Origin: Protula sp. h YS-2021 | Lineage: Eukaryota; Annelida; Polychaeta; Sabellida; Serpulidae | DNA length: 64,000 nucleotides | Direction: 5' to 3' | Assembly: GCA_949752745.1 (NCBI GenBank) | Contig: OX457026.1 | Location: forward strand, 70,807,091-70,871,090 | In this document: positions 32,601 to 46,189 of the stretch, piece by piece | Layout: each line of letters begins with the position of its first letter | How positions within the stretch are numbered: the first letter of the stretch is position 1 | Made by a program: the position numbers and the translations under genes | The notes under the pieces: model-generated | Databases searched by the model: none | What the model was told of the DNA's origin: nothing | Seen by the model: the letters and a program-made list of their open reading frames with translations, nothing else

Positions 32601-33732
32601 CTTCAAATTAAAAACTAACCCCGAAATCGAATGGTTTCAACAATACCCAAATGCTGCTTGTTTGGGAAGGTATGTGAAATCGCATTTCTAATGCCCATTC
32701 TTACAAAAAATTGAATGCAAAAGAATAGTTCGACGTTCCCGTGACAGTTATCACTAGTGCTGCGACTTCTTTTTGTTCATTTCAAATTGCTTACTAGCGA
32801 AGTTTTGGTGACATTCTTCGTTGTATTGAAATCTATTTACAGTTTTTTACTTCCATATGATAACAATTGACTAATCTCTATTCAGGTGTTGTATGAAAAA
32901 CGTCCCTTTAATCTTACTGGTAACATCATATTATCTGCCGCTTTATGTGTACGGCAAAAAATTTACAATCCACGGGTTTATTTATTTACTTAAATATATA
33001 CACGTATCAACAGACACATTGATTATCTTGCACCTCAGGCAAGGGTATGGTATCTATGTTTTGGTTCTTTAGTTATTAAACTGAGCGCTGGATTTCGTAC
33101 ACGGAGTTTATGTAATTAATGATAAGCTGCAACATCTCGCAGAAATATAGACAAAGACGGCATCTGTTCATGTAAAAACTTTCTGAGCAGAAAAATAAGG
33201 CGGGCATGTAATAATCAATGGGTTTTAGTTCATTTGAATGATCATTGAAAATGAACACGTTGAAAATCATAAAATAACAGTGATGGTCATTGGAGTATTA
33301 AAAACACCATGTTTAGCTATACGTAAACGGTACTCTGCCTCCCGTAAAATGACTGCCATTTTTGCCTACCCCTTCCCCTCCTTCTTTCTACTTCACATTT
33401 GTATACCGCGTAATTTCCTCCCCTCCCCCTTTTTCAGGGAGAGCGGTGAGGCAACTTTGTGTTCTATTTGCCTTTTGTTAATTCATCTTATTAGTCGAAT
33501 ACAGCAAATAATTTTGTTCGAGGTAGCAATTTGCAATCCGCTTCAAGAGCAATAACTTTTGTATGTATCGGTTTCTTTAATATGTGAAATTCCTCAACCG
33601 AATACCTTTCATATAGCTGAACATTAAATACGTGATAAATATTAAGAGTTTCCAGACATCACAGTAAAATAAAATTTTTATTTTGGTGTATAAATGTGAA
33701 CAACATGATGCAAGTAATATTCAAATCTATTG
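29642..33732. other. No gene seen
   Basis: About 4 kb of AT-rich DNA with only short unsupported frames on both strands. ACAGTAAAATCTCATAATAT near 30118 faintly recalls the terminal motif of pogo/Tigger transposons, but no partner end was found. Confidence 0.5.
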
Positions 33733-34540
33733 AATGCTATTTTCAAATTTATCAGGGAATTATTGATATCAAGAATTAATTTTTGACCTCAAAAATTGAT
33801 TTTTTGATATCAAGAATTAATTTTTGCTATCTGTAATTGTATTCTTTTTGCTATTTTTGCTATCTGTAATAGTATTCTTGATGTCAAAAATAATTTTGAC
33901 ATCAATAAATATTTAGAGATATCAAGAAATGTTTATTTATATCAAAATTGATTTTAACGATATCTAAAATTGATTTTAGATCAAAAATTCAATTTCTGAT
34001 TGCTATGAAAAATTTGAGAGCCAATTATCAATTTTGAGCTCAATAAATAATTTTCTTGATTGATATCTTTATTGATATCAAGAATTTATTTCAGACTGAC
34101 ACTTTTTTAATTTGTATTTTGAAATCTACAATTTTTGTATTTCAAAAAATGATTTTTTATATCAAAATATCAATCTATTTTTAATAAAAAATTCAGAAGC
34201 ACACATCTGTAAATAAATAATGACTGGTCCTTGTATACGAAATCTTTCTTTAAATTTTTACTGTACAAAAAGAAGCAATAATTGAGATCAAAAATTGATC
34301 TCAATAACTCAAGTTTTCTTCTCCAAAATTTAATTGACGATTTGTTATATTTTATATAAATGTGTGTCTCCCTTTAGATTTTTAAGTTTGTAAAATTGAT
34401 TTTATCTCGAAAATAATTTTTTACCATCCAAAAGTCAATTATTGTTGGCAAAATATACATTATTGAGACCTACATTGATTTATTGATATCTTTAATTATA
34501 TTTTGATATCAAAAATAAGCATTAAATGTTAAAACGGCAT
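33733..34540 (+). repeat. Left arm, GATATC-word inverted repeat
   Basis: The arm is made of self-complementary words (TTGATATCAA, AAAAATTGATTTTT, AATTAATT) and is the reverse complement of 40010-40818. It could fold locally as well as with its partner. Confidence 0.75.
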
Positions 34541-37500
34541 TTTCATACAAATCATCACTTCGCTATTTTAGTACAAAAAGTACAACCTGAAAGATTATAC
34601 GAACTTCAAATTCAATTTCTCTGAAGTTGACAGGGTATGAACATGTTTGCCTACATGGCAATGGTCAGAGAGAATTAATGAGAAAAACACACTAGTGGGT
34701 TGACTGATCTTGAAAAGCCCTCTGTCGGAGCCTGTAGCACTGGTGACACTAGTCTGGAAGAATAGAATGTGGATTTATTATTCCATGAGTGTTGTACAAG
34801 TATATTCTCTTATAAACTAGATATTTTTGAACTCCTGTTCGATGCTTTCTGTGTAATATTAACGTTTTATGGAATCATCATGTTCCAACTTTCAGCAGTG
34901 CATGACGTGACTATTTGATATTTTAGAGATCGGGTAATACGGCTGTGCGCATTTACCCATCTGAAGCCTGCAGAAATACGTTTCTTTTATACGAGGCAAT
35001 CACTGGCAATCCTGAAATAAGGCTACTCTTTCTTATCAAATTTTTTATCAATTCAATTAAATACATTGACCTGAGTGAATATTCACTACCAACTGACGAA
35101 ATTTAAATGTCTATAGGTTGGTTATTATTTCCAGTGCGGAATTTAAGTCGATGATAAATATAATATATTCACTCTTTGTTGCTTTTATTCAATCTTTGTT
35201 GCCTTTATTCAATATTTGTTGTCTTTGTTGTCTTGCTTGTTCTTGTTGCCTTTTACGCCAGTTAGCCTTTTCGGCTTCAAGTGTAGAAATAAACTAAAAC
35301 GCAACACTTGAGTTAAGATGGTAATATCGGCGAACTGAATCATTTTGAAACTTTCCAATTAAGTGAACAACTATGATGATACTATTTCACTCGAAAGTGC
35401 ACCTTAAAATATCAACGTTATCACTCGTTAAACTCTTGCACGGGATCAAGCGGCGTAAAAGATGAAAGCTTAATATTCGAAGCAATGATATCTGTTTAAC
35501 TGTGCCTTGACCGTGAAAAACAGAAATTCACAAAAAAAAAAACAGTTTTGCCCTTAAGTTGTCAGTCAAAACTAGTCTTACTAAACCTTTTACGTCAAAT
35601 GCCTAGCGGTGATGAACAATACGCTGTTTGAAGCTTTACCTTAGATAGGCACTCCTTGCAGCTGGATATTTTTTGATTAGTCATTTCCCATATAATTTCC
35701 TATACAGTCTTATGTGGAAATAACATTCGCTTCAGCTTTAGCATACTATTCCTTCATCGCATTGAAATATTTACAATCAGCAATTTCAGTATATTATAAA
35801 TATAGAGGAAAGGGATGTTGATTAACAAAATTTTCTGATGTCAAAGTGATATTGTCGTCTATAATATTTAAAAAAGAAATGATAACTTCGTAAGGACAAC
35901 TATTGTACGCAATCACGAGGCTTTTTTTAAAATCCAAAAGTAAACTCCAGTAAACTGGCTTCTACAGAATAAACATATTACTCAAGAACTAAAATTACAA
36001 TGTTACAATATTACAATAAAAATTTGCTTATTATTAGAGAAAACCACGAAAACCATACGACCGTTTGGGAAAATGTTCTTTGTAATTTTTCTTGATGATT
36101 ATCATGCTTGCTACAACATACAAATTCTATGAGTGCATATCATTAAATCAACGGGTTTGTTATACCTGATATGTTGTTGAACAAGCTGAGCTATTTAAGA
36201 ATTTTTAATTGTGCTTCATTTTCAAAACTTTTTGTTGCAATTGGTTTCTCTTAAATCTTTGTTATTTATTAATCTTTAAGAAACAATCGAATTTTGAATA
36301 ACAAGGCAACTAGGTTTTTAAACAAATCCCTTTCATAGGTGTCTTTGCAAATGTGCAATAATGGTATGTTCATGGTACGTACCGGTTTCTTTGCATAAAA
36401 TTTATTCAAATTGACTTAATGTAACTAAATCATACGTATTTATACGCTCACCTACAGAATTACAGTAGTTACCTTTAGAAATCCATTCGTAGTTAACAGA
36501 GCCCGAACCGACGAGTGGGTGTAAACTCGGAGGAAACGAATGCTTTATTTGATAATTGTTTAATTAATTAATAAATAATTTAAATTATTTATACCAACTA
36601 GAACAATAGGATTAATTATAAATAGCAGTTATAATAACCGCTGCTCAAACCTAACCCAACCTAAACAATACCGAACCGGATCGAACCAAGATAACTCTTA
36701 TCACTCTTCGCTACACCATTTGAGATTTTGCTGTAGTATCGCGATAATGTCGTCAATTTTAATGCTATTCGCTGTAACACTATTTGTTGTTATACCGGAT
36801 GAGAGAGGCTGAATACCGTTCACTATGATGCCGATATATAACTGATGTGACCTGTGTATGTCATAGTTGTTACACCGCTTCCTATCATAACACTTGCTAT
36901 AGCATCCACCAATATGCGGTATGATTATGAATTGATATAAATATCAAAAACACGTAAACGTTGTTATTTTTTGGAAAGTTTATTTTCACAATTACAGGCC
37001 CGTTCTGCAAGAGTCATTTTTAACAATACTTTAACCAAGCGCCATATCTAAAGTCCGTCTGGATATGTTGAAAATAGAATTTAAAGTGATACTCGTTGCG
37101 ATACCAGTTGGCATAAATATCAACAGCTCTCATGTGTAGTTTTTATGTGAACTTTCACTTTGATACCTAACTATCTGCCTTGTCAAAGTAATACGTAGCG
37201 ATACTTTGGCAACTCTTTACACCTATAAACAAGGTCTTCAGGGATATGTTATTTTAAAGTAGACTGTATACTTTTCAAATTTGAACGACGCTGTAAAGTT
37301 TGCAAAGCTGTTCGTAAAATTCTAATGTGTTTTATCTGGGCAAAAATCACTAATAACCTAAAAGATATCGACAATAATTATTTAACATGATATCACTAAC
37401 ACCACAGATGGGAAAGAGATAAGTTCTCTATGTTTCGCAAAACTGACGTACTCACACATTTTTTCTCATCAAAATCCGACACCGGAGAGTCGTATTAAAT

Positions 37501-39154
37501 TTTTAATTGTCCCATCATTAATATAACCTCACTGTTGATTGTCCTATTATTAATATAAACTCAATGAAAAGTCTTCTAGATCCTGAAAGCGAATTATTTG
37601 TTTATGCTATAGATTTGTGCTTTTGTAGTTTCATCCACTTTACAATTATTGGACAAAAGTAGTGCAAGGACATTTATTGTATTTCTTTATTTAAGCACAT
37701 GCTGTATACCCATTAGAATATTATATTTTGATTATGTTATTATTATGATAAGGTTTAGGGGCTGTTAGTGTAGCATGAAGAGGTATCAAAAGATTGATCA
37801 ACATCAACACAATTGATTCGTCGTGTGAAAGTCAAGTGCTATAAATGAACAAGATTTCTTAGAATGATTTTTCATAACATTATGCTCATTGCCAAGAAGG
37901 TTTTACAATTTTGTTTGTAAAAATATCAATTTGTAGGAAAATACGGAATGGTTGTTTACTTATACTTATGTACATGATAATTGTAGGATAAAATCTACAA
38001 CAACAGGTTTATATTTTATAATAAAAATTATGTAGGAAATACGGAATAGTCATTTACTTATACTTATTTACATGATAATTGTATGATAAAATCTACAACA
38101 ACAGGTTTATATTTTATAATAAAAATTTGGAATGCATCGGCATTCAGGATATATCCTACATTGCTTAAGATGAATTACATCTCTGGTTGTCAATTGCCTT
38201 AAACGAAAATGGATATTGTAAAAAGCATTGAACGAAAAAAGCCAGTAATACTTAACAGTTATGGAATTCTCAAGGATGCTGCCGGTAGGTTATGCTTTAC
38301 ATATTATCATTATGCCCTCCCATTTTGTCGATAAATTTTATTGATTTTTTTTACTTGGTGTTTTTAAATCAATATTTAAAATTAAATTTCAGTATTAATT
38401 TGAAATTAATGTATAACTAATGCTATTTCAGTGCACTACAGGGAATATTGACAGTTTTTTTTTAAAGATATCGCATTCAAGAAATGTACAGAAATGTAGT
38501 GTAGAAATGCTCTCTTACAAGATCAGCTTTACACATGGAGCATATTAAACTGCCACTCTATGTAACTACAAATTTACACAGTATGAACAGTTATAAAATG
38601 TTACTGCAAAATTATCAGTCGATGGTGGCGTACCTTTACTCTTCCGTACGTCACCCCTTCAGTGGATCGAACTTTCATTGCAAGTACTAAGCTTTTCTGC
38701 ATTCTTTGTCCAACCATCACAGCTCATTAGGATCTATCTCAATTGGAGTTTACAACTTGAAATTTATCCGCACTGCGCTTTACTATTCGCAGTGCGATTT
38801 GCCCCTTACTTTCTCTGCACTTCACACTTCACTTTCACTGCATTTTACACCATCATACTTCGCTTTACACCTTGAATCAAATGCACTTCGAAACCTTCAG
38901 TTTTGAGTATCTACTGAAATTGATACTTGGACCAATTTGTTGCTTAATATTGAAATCTTCCGTCTATTGTTGTCTGAGGCTTAAAGTATATATACCCAAA
39001 ACAAAGCAATGTCTGGTTATAGAAATTGCAATATTTTTTTGTCTCACAGCTTTAAAATCAGTATTTCAATTCATAATTCTAAAAAAAAAAACAGTTTAAT
39101 CCTGATAATGCAAACATGATAAGTAAGAAAGATTCAGTGCGTTACGGTTCACTT
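34541..39154. other. Interior of the 7.1-kb structure; no gene seen
   Basis: 4.6 kb without a frame longer than about 75 codons and without recognisable protein similarity. A GTTG/TTTATTCAA-rich short-repeat stretch lies at 35177-35253, and a TTGT(C/T)C(T/C)ATTATTAATATAA duplication at about 37507-37568. Confidence 0.5.
37933..38127. repeat. Direct tandem duplication, 99 bp
   Basis: Two copies (37933-38031 and 38032-38127), each beginning GTAGGAAA(A)TACGGAAT and ending TTATAATAAAAATT, differ by a few bases. The duplication is recent relative to its surroundings. Confidence 0.9.
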
Positions 39155-39915
39155 CACGCTAAACACTGTTTGGCATAGCTGTGGCAAGAATAATGTAAAA
39201 CAGAAGGGGGTTTGCGCCTTGAAACATTGCACTCAAAATATGTTCTATGGTTGATAGATGGAATGAAAACGCAGGCCATAGAAAAAATATCAGTTCCACT
39301 TACTTGAGTGTAATCCATGTACACTCTTTCCGTATGCGGATGTGCGTTATCCTGCTGAAAATGAGATTGTTTTGTCAAACTGTGTGAACACAGTTTCTAG
39401 GATGTGCTGTCGGTGTTGTAGGGTTGTCCGTGGATTAAACGGGGTGCAGTCCTTAATCCGAAAACCATCATGCTCCAGACCATAAGGCTTTAGCCTCGTA
39501 CCGATCGCGCTTATGTACGCAGGCATCGCTAAAACGTTCACCGGACCCGCGCCAATTGCGCAAGCGTATGTCCGAGAAATCGAGACAAAAACGAGTTTCA
39601 TCAGTAAAAAAAGAATTCGGTTCCATTCATTTTTTCTCCAACGAACGTGATTGACATCTGATCGCAGTAAGTGGCATTCTGTGATGTGTAAGGTGACTTG
39701 AATCCCGTGTTGGTGAAGGCACCGCATTACATTTGGTGCACCCATTTGGTTATCGCAACGTTCTGCAAGTTAAGCCACGGTACAGGTCGCCGGATAAAGC
39801 CTATTTCTAAGGGTTGAAAACCGGATTATTGGTCATCCTGTGGAATCGTTACCGAGGTCTACCTGAAAACGATTTGTTGCGCGTAGATCCAGTTTCGTTG
39901 ACGCCAAAGTGCCAA
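39155..39915 (-). pseudogene. Tc1/mariner-type transposase relic
   Basis: Reading down the minus strand, an N-terminal helix-turn-helix remnant (LHQHGIQV, about 39715) is followed in shifted frames by the catalytic block TDETRFCL...DIRLRNWR and SGERFSDACVHKRDRY (about 39600-39490). QQDNAHPHTERVYMDY (about 39355-39310), with the second catalytic aspartate, comes next, then a worn version of the Tc1 SPDLNPIEH block. Stops and at least two frame changes show it is dead. Tc1 transposases cut and paste DNA through a DDE/DDD site. Its own terminal repeats were not identified. Confidence 0.85.
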
Positions 39916-40009
39916 AAAAGGTCTGAAAATGACCGCGTGAGTAAATAAAATGAGATGAGATCACATAGCCTTATTTTCATAAATAAATAACGCATAAGGA
40001 AAGAATAGA

Positions 40010-40818
40010 ATGTCATTTTAATATTTAATGCTAATTTTTTATATCAAAATAAATTACAGATATCAATAAATCAATGTACTTCTAATTAATTAATATTTTG
40101 ACAACAATAATTGTATTTTAAATGGCAAAAATAATAAAATCAATTGTGCCAACTTAAAAATCTCAAGGAAGGCATACATTTGTAGAAAATTTGACGAAGA
40201 TGAAAATCTGAATTATTGATATCAATAATAACACAATTTTTGAGCTCAAGAAATGTTTCTTTTTGGTGCAGGAAAAATTAAAAGAAAAATTTTATACGCA
40301 GAAGCCAGTCATTCAGAGATGTTTGCTCGGAATTTTATATATGAAAAATAAACTGATAGTTTGATCCCAAAAATTAATTTGCAGATTTCAAAATATAAGT
40401 TAAAAAAGTTTCATTCTGAAATAACGTTATCTGAAATTCATTCTTGATATCAGTAAAAAGAAAATAAATTACTGAGCTCAAAACTGAGATTTCGCTTTTA
40501 AATATTTAATTTTGGCTATCAAAAATTGATTTTTTGATCTCTAAAAATCAATTTTAGGGATCATTAAATCATTTTTGATATCGATAAATATTTTTGATAT
40601 TTCTAAATATTTATTGATATGAAGAATTAATTTTTGAAATCAAGAATACATTTAGAAATATCAAAAAATATAACTACAGATAGTAAAAATTAATTCTTGA
40701 TATCAAAAAATTCAATCAATCAAAAAATTAATTTTCGATGTAAAAATCAATTTTAAAGATCAAAATTTAATTACTGATTACAACAATTGACTAATAAATG
40801 TGAAAATGACATTCCAAA
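40010..40818 (-). repeat. Right arm, GATATC-word inverted repeat
   Basis: It is the reverse complement of 33733-34540 along its length, with scattered substitutions and indels. Confidence 0.75.
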
Positions 40819-43028
40819 TTAAAGAAGTATATTGGTGTCAAGGACAATATTTGGAACCCAAAAAACAAAAAAAAAAAAAACAAAAAAAAAAACAACAAAA
40901 AAAAACAAAAAAAAAACAAAGCAAAACAAAACAAAAAACGGAAAGTACGCAACAAAAATAAAGTTTCTTTTGTTGTTGCGTTTTTATTCAAATATTCTTT
41001 CACCCTATTTTTGCAAGCACAATAATGAGAACAAAGTTCGTCCGATGAGAGTAACTAACTTTATTTATTTTTGCAAAAGTGAATTTTGTAATGTCAGTTG
41101 GAGGGCCTGATCTACTTGAACACATATTCTATCATGAAACTCCCAGTTAATATTGCGGTGTTTTTCGGAAATGGGTAAATGAACCAAATCTCAGCAAAAT
41201 CACTGTTTTTAGCAAACAACCTGGCACATAGTCTCGATTTTTCATTTACTCATTGAAATTAGGTACTTCCTGTGAAATAAATATATTGACTATTCCGCTA
41301 TAAATATATTGACTATCCCGCCTTATGTCATTAATGGAACAGGAATGAGAAGTGATAGAGAGGCCAGAAATGCGATTGGAGTCTTTGTTTTCCTGGATAT
41401 TGATTGCTGGTCGTAATTCTTGGGGCCAAATGACCTTTTGGTACTCAACTCGAAGAGCAACTTGATAGACCGCTGAACACATTGCATGGCAGAGAAAGAA
41501 AAATGGTGCATTGTGATTCAAGGTACTGGAAGATTCCATAATGCCCTCAATTAAGGTTGTAATATAAGTCTGTAATGAGATTTAGCGTCGAGATCACAAA
41601 AACTGCGTTGCCCATTTCTTCTTAATTCTCTTAAGAAGAATCATTTCCTTTCTCAGTTTGAAACTGATGCAATCAAAGATTGTTCTGTTGCTACTCTAAT
41701 ATCTGCAACTCTAAATAAGAACAAATTTTACCTGATAAATTAAGCGTTAACTAAGAATTAATTATATTCAATTAAGTTAAAATTCCCAAATAAGGAACTG
41801 AGGTAGAATATTGTGATGAAAACCCATTTGTGTAACTCCACTTAATTCCAAATTTAACTGGTGAAAATGACCCCACTTCCGATTTGCCGTAATAACTGTC
41901 ATGGAAATATTTTAATTTATGTTCTTTTACCAAACCATAGGCAAATTTCATACGCACGCAGCATTTTGGAAAATAGCCAGCCTCATAATCTACTCACCCT
42001 TCTGGAAAATGACAGCTTTTCATATTTCAAATCAGTTTTCTTGTCATTAATACATCACGAAGCCGTTACACCAATCACACAATATGAAATTTCAATGTAC
42101 ACATTTGCAGCATAACAGCGACAGCATCTTATTAGAGGAAAAATAACTTCGTTTCTCATCCCCCTGCCGAGTCACTAAATCTCGCAAATTTAAAAAGAAC
42201 TGCCTAAAATGCCTAAAGGTTTTCTAGAAAAACATTACTGTCAGTCGCGTATGCAAAATTTACCCGGAAGGTAGTAAAAGTGTGTAAATGACCTTAAAGG
42301 CGAGAAATTTATATTTACAATTTGCAGCTGCGCATTCGGCGCCCTCATCCTAAGACAAGAAACACTTCAAACACTTCAAAGTAGCAGCGTATAAATCGAT
42401 TATATAAGTATTCAGTCTTAGCGATGTGTAATAAATCATTAAACATATTTTACAGGAAAACAATGGAAATATTGTCGCAATATCGTGTCACCGAAATTTT
42501 CAAAGATAAAAAAAAATTCTCCTGTGATCTTGTCTAATTTTTTCAGAAAGAATAGAAAACACTGCCGACCGACATGGTTAGTTTTAAAATATGTAATGAG
42601 AAAAAAAGTCAGCTTTCCTTCCCGTCCTTTTGTACGCTTAGGACTACTTACAGCATAACAAATGTGTGCATATCTTCAAAATGACCGAACTGATGGTGTG
42701 TGGTGGATGAAGGTCTAAAATAGGCATGTCTAAAAATGCGTCAAAACCGTCAAATATGTACATGATTCTAAGCCCACACTTTTCAAAAGAAAAGCACACA
42801 GGCCTACTATTGTTAAAATAACATACTTTACTCACGAAAGCCTCAGTTCTGTGAATTCATCTATGGGTGCCTCCCACGGTTAAAATTATTAACTGTTCCA
42901 CTATGCTGTCAGCTGTTATGCTTATATGACGTAAGCACTGAATCATATATTCGGTATCTGAACGCCATAAATGAGATGCTATGGTTGCCGACAGTCGGGC
43001 CAATGTATTATAGGACTTTCTCTTGTGG

Positions 43029-43103
<75 letters not shown>

Positions 43104-43258
43104 GTGCTGAATTTGTAATTTGAAATCACGTTTGTTAACTAACTTATTATTGAAAAACCTACTTTATTCAGACTATGAAAGGATTTTATACAAATACAGC
43201 TCTTAAAATTGTTAAACGTCGTTCATATATTATATTTTATGGTAAAATGTCCTTCAGT
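40819..43258. other. No gene seen; simple repeats
   Basis: It contains an A/C-rich tract at 40860-40938 (lysine-rich frames are by-products), a short duplication AAATATATTGACTAT(T/C)CCGC at about 41279-41322, and the (TA)n tract listed next. No coding region is supported. Confidence 0.5.
43030..43099. repeat. (TA)n microsatellite
   Basis: About 35 uninterrupted TA dinucleotides. Confidence 0.98.
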
Positions 43259-44508
43259 CGCCGTATTCACGAAAGTTAACCCTTTGGTTTAACTGATTGA
43301 GTTAAACCAGTAGGTTAAACCAAGAAATTTGGATTAGCTAAACCAATGGTTTAAACCATATTCGCAAAAGAAGGTTAACCGTGGTTTAACTAAACCAATA
43401 GTTTAACTTTTGGTTTAAGTTAAACCGTAGTTAATCCAAATACGCCATCATTATTGGGGGAGAACACAGGAAATTCCCAGGGATTTTCCAAGGGGCTGGC
43501 ACTCACTGGAAAGGTAAAAAATAATTGTGTTTTGGTTATTTTCATTTCGAAAAGCCTTTTAAGATTGGGTTACCTAATCTTGGACTGGTGGCACAAGTGG
43601 ACAATATTATGACTTCGCAGAATAACATATTTGCAAAAACATGCAAAATGACCCCCAGTGAACGGCTAAATGGCGTACGTAAATTGAAGTTGTTTCGTAG
43701 CAAACTGTCGTCATAATCAAGGTTGTAAATGCCTGTGATATATAGTTTCGGAGAAACAAAACAAAACAACATCCAAAGTGTGACACACGGACGGACAGAG
43801 GGCAATCCTATAGACCCCCGGGCTCGCCTGGTTTGGGTCTAAAAAAGAGGTGATTTCGTAGCGAACTATCATCGTAACCGTTGCTTGAATGTACTTGGAT
43901 ACTCAACGTGTGTATATATAAGGATTGAACCCGGCGGGTGATAGGAGCTGAGAGAGAGGGAGAGAGAAAAAGAGAGAGAGGTGATACACCCATAGTAGTA
44001 CTCGAAGTTTTACAGTCATTTTTTTTAAATCTACAGGTGAGGGTATTACAACCCATAAACGCCTTCCCCCCTCTTCCTTCGATCTGCCACTGGTAAATAT
44101 AGTGTAGTTTTCATATATAATACGGGCCTAGCTGTGCTTCCCCTCCCTCTGCAAAATCCTGTACTCGTCAATGCTTTCTCCGTGATTTAGTCCGCAAACT
44201 TTGTATTTGGGATTACAAGTCAATTTCAGACACAGTGGTACTTCATTCCCCTCCCCCTCCAAGAGAGGAAAAAGGAGGTGGAACACAAATGAAATGACTC
44301 AGACATTCCTCAGGAACCTAATCCTGGTTTAACCCACCTCACAAGCAGGGTTAACTTTTTGGTTTAACCCACTGGTTTAAACCATAGTTAACTTTCGCGA
44401 ATATGACATAAGTTAACCCAATGGTTTAAACTTGGTTTAAACCGCGAAGTTAACTTTTTGGATTAAGTTATGGGTTAACCCATTGGTTTAAATTTCGTGA
44501 ATACGGCG
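43259..44508. mobile_element. Foldback-type element with GGTTTAAC-word ends
   Basis: Both termini are CGCCGTATTCACGAAA (43259-43274, and its complement at 44493-44508). The outer 180 bp on each side consist of GGTTTAAC/GTTAACC words in both orientations, so each end can fold on itself and with the other. The 880-bp interior includes a TTTCGGAG-GGACGGACAG segment (43741-43800) related to 19691-20135. No transposase is present; a non-autonomous DNA element is inferred. Confidence 0.75.
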
Positions 44509-46189
44509 GCAGAAATTTGTAAAACGCCAAACAAATAACACAGTCTGAAACCCAATAAGGGATGAATTTGGTTGTAATGCTGTTGTGAATCACTCAGATA
44601 AACAAATTTTCATGTAACCCACTGCAATTAAAATTATTAGGGTTTTGAGACTGACTCATTTGTGACAATGTCAATCAAAAGCTTCACATTTAAAAAAAAA
44701 CACATTTGGTAATTGATCTATCTAAGGAAAGTTATAAAGCATTTGGGCACTTGAAGGTTGTTGCGTGCCAGGGAAGCATATATCATTTACCACCATACAA
44801 AAAGTTCTCGGTGGGTTCTTCAGCCTAAACCAGATCTCTTTAAACAATAGGCTACTTGACCATGCTGCTGTCAGTGCTTTAATGTGATGTCATAAATATG
44901 TCGGAAAGCTAAGAGGGTAGCGAGTGGGAAAAGGAAGGAACACTTCACGGTAACAGCATTGCTTCAGCGCAGTTTAGTCTGTATTCCTCTATTTGCGTAT
45001 AAAATATTACCACGGAATGTTTTATGTAAGGCACTCAAGCAACCATTTTATGACAAAGCGTCCCTATATACCTTGGTGTGGCATAAAAACGAGATTTCTT
45101 GTTTTGCAAACCATATGCAACAATTTCAGTCTTGAGAATCTTTGCATAATAGTGTATGCCCCATATACATTTAATTTCACACTTTTGTTCAAAATTGCAA
45201 AGAAGTGCAACAACTGCACAGGGTGCCGTGACCCTTATCGATCTATACTTTTGTAGTTTTATAAGCTGTACTGATAACATTAGGCGAGTTGAGGCATTGA
45301 GGTATTCGTCACATGCATGTATCAATTTTTCGCTCTTTTCAATGACATTTTCAAGAAATCCATACACTTACGTTAGTGAAGTTTTTCAGTGTTTATATTG
45401 ACTCTAGTTCTAAAGTTCTGGGACAAAAAAGGATTCAGGCCATAGAATGCCGCTAAATGAAAAAAAAATTACTTACAGGAAAATAGGAACCCCATGTACT
45501 GCAATATCAGTCTACTTAATATAGTGATGTGGTATGTTGACACAAGCCATAGGATGCACATTGACCCAGACTAACCCTCATAAGAGATATTAGCGAAATT
45601 ATCTCTTGATAAGTTTGACAGCAAGACCTTATGATTTTGTGTAATATTATAGACAGTGTATTCCCAGTTTTGAGTAGTTTAGAATAGGATTGCGTTCCAT
45701 GGTATATTTCATCTGTACTGTTGATTAAACTTAAACTGAATAAAGAAAAAAATGTCTTTACAACATCAAGCCATAGCAGGCTTGCATTGAGTGGCTATCT
45801 TCGTCGAGACTGGTATCTTTTTTATATTTTATCTGGCAATACTTGCCTAAAAAGGGTAATAACAAGTATTAAACCAATTTAAACAGTCTATTTAATTCGA
45901 TAAAAAAGCGAAATATATTGAGACCAAAACATGCAACATGCTAAGAGATGAGAAAATGTATCGAAATATAAAAAATAAAATAAAACTAAAAAGCTACAAT
46001 TCTTTCTGGTAATGGTATGTCATAGTTTAACAGTGCATTTTAGTATATTATGATTGAGATTCTTTTTGCAGGATTGCTATTGATTGCTATTGTTATATTG
46101 ACATGTAGTATAAGCAAAATTACACCAAATATAAACCGATGCCAGGTATATAGCCTTATTATTTTTGAATTGCTTTAGAAATTCAAAGT
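44509..46189. other. No gene seen
   Basis: AT-rich DNA. Frames near 44993-45400 overlap on both strands and show no known domain or coding bias I can defend. Confidence 0.5.

Larger units (their letters stand above)
33733..40818. mobile_element. 7.1-kb structure with 0.8-kb inverted arms
   Basis: The arms at 33733-34540 and 40010-40818 are reverse complements with moderate divergence. They match at the outer edge (GAATG..ATTTTCA), in the middle (GATATCAAGAATTAATTTTT followed by CTATCTGTA) and at the inner edge (ACATTGATTTATTGATATCT, AGCATTAAAT). They enclose 5.5 kb holding a decayed Tc1-like transposase (minus strand) and a 99-bp duplication. Either this is a giant foldback element or an older insertion framed by two inverted copies of one repeat. 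The Tc1 relic is too decayed to show it as the source of the arms. Confidence 0.6.

Noticed and set aside
40791..41110. Lys-rich and Phe-rich frames on both strands
   Set aside because: They are produced by the A/C-rich tract at 40860-40938.
45035..45401. Overlapping frames of 80-110 codons on both strands
   Set aside because: There is no recognisable domain or homology to other parts of the window, and the length is within chance for the region.
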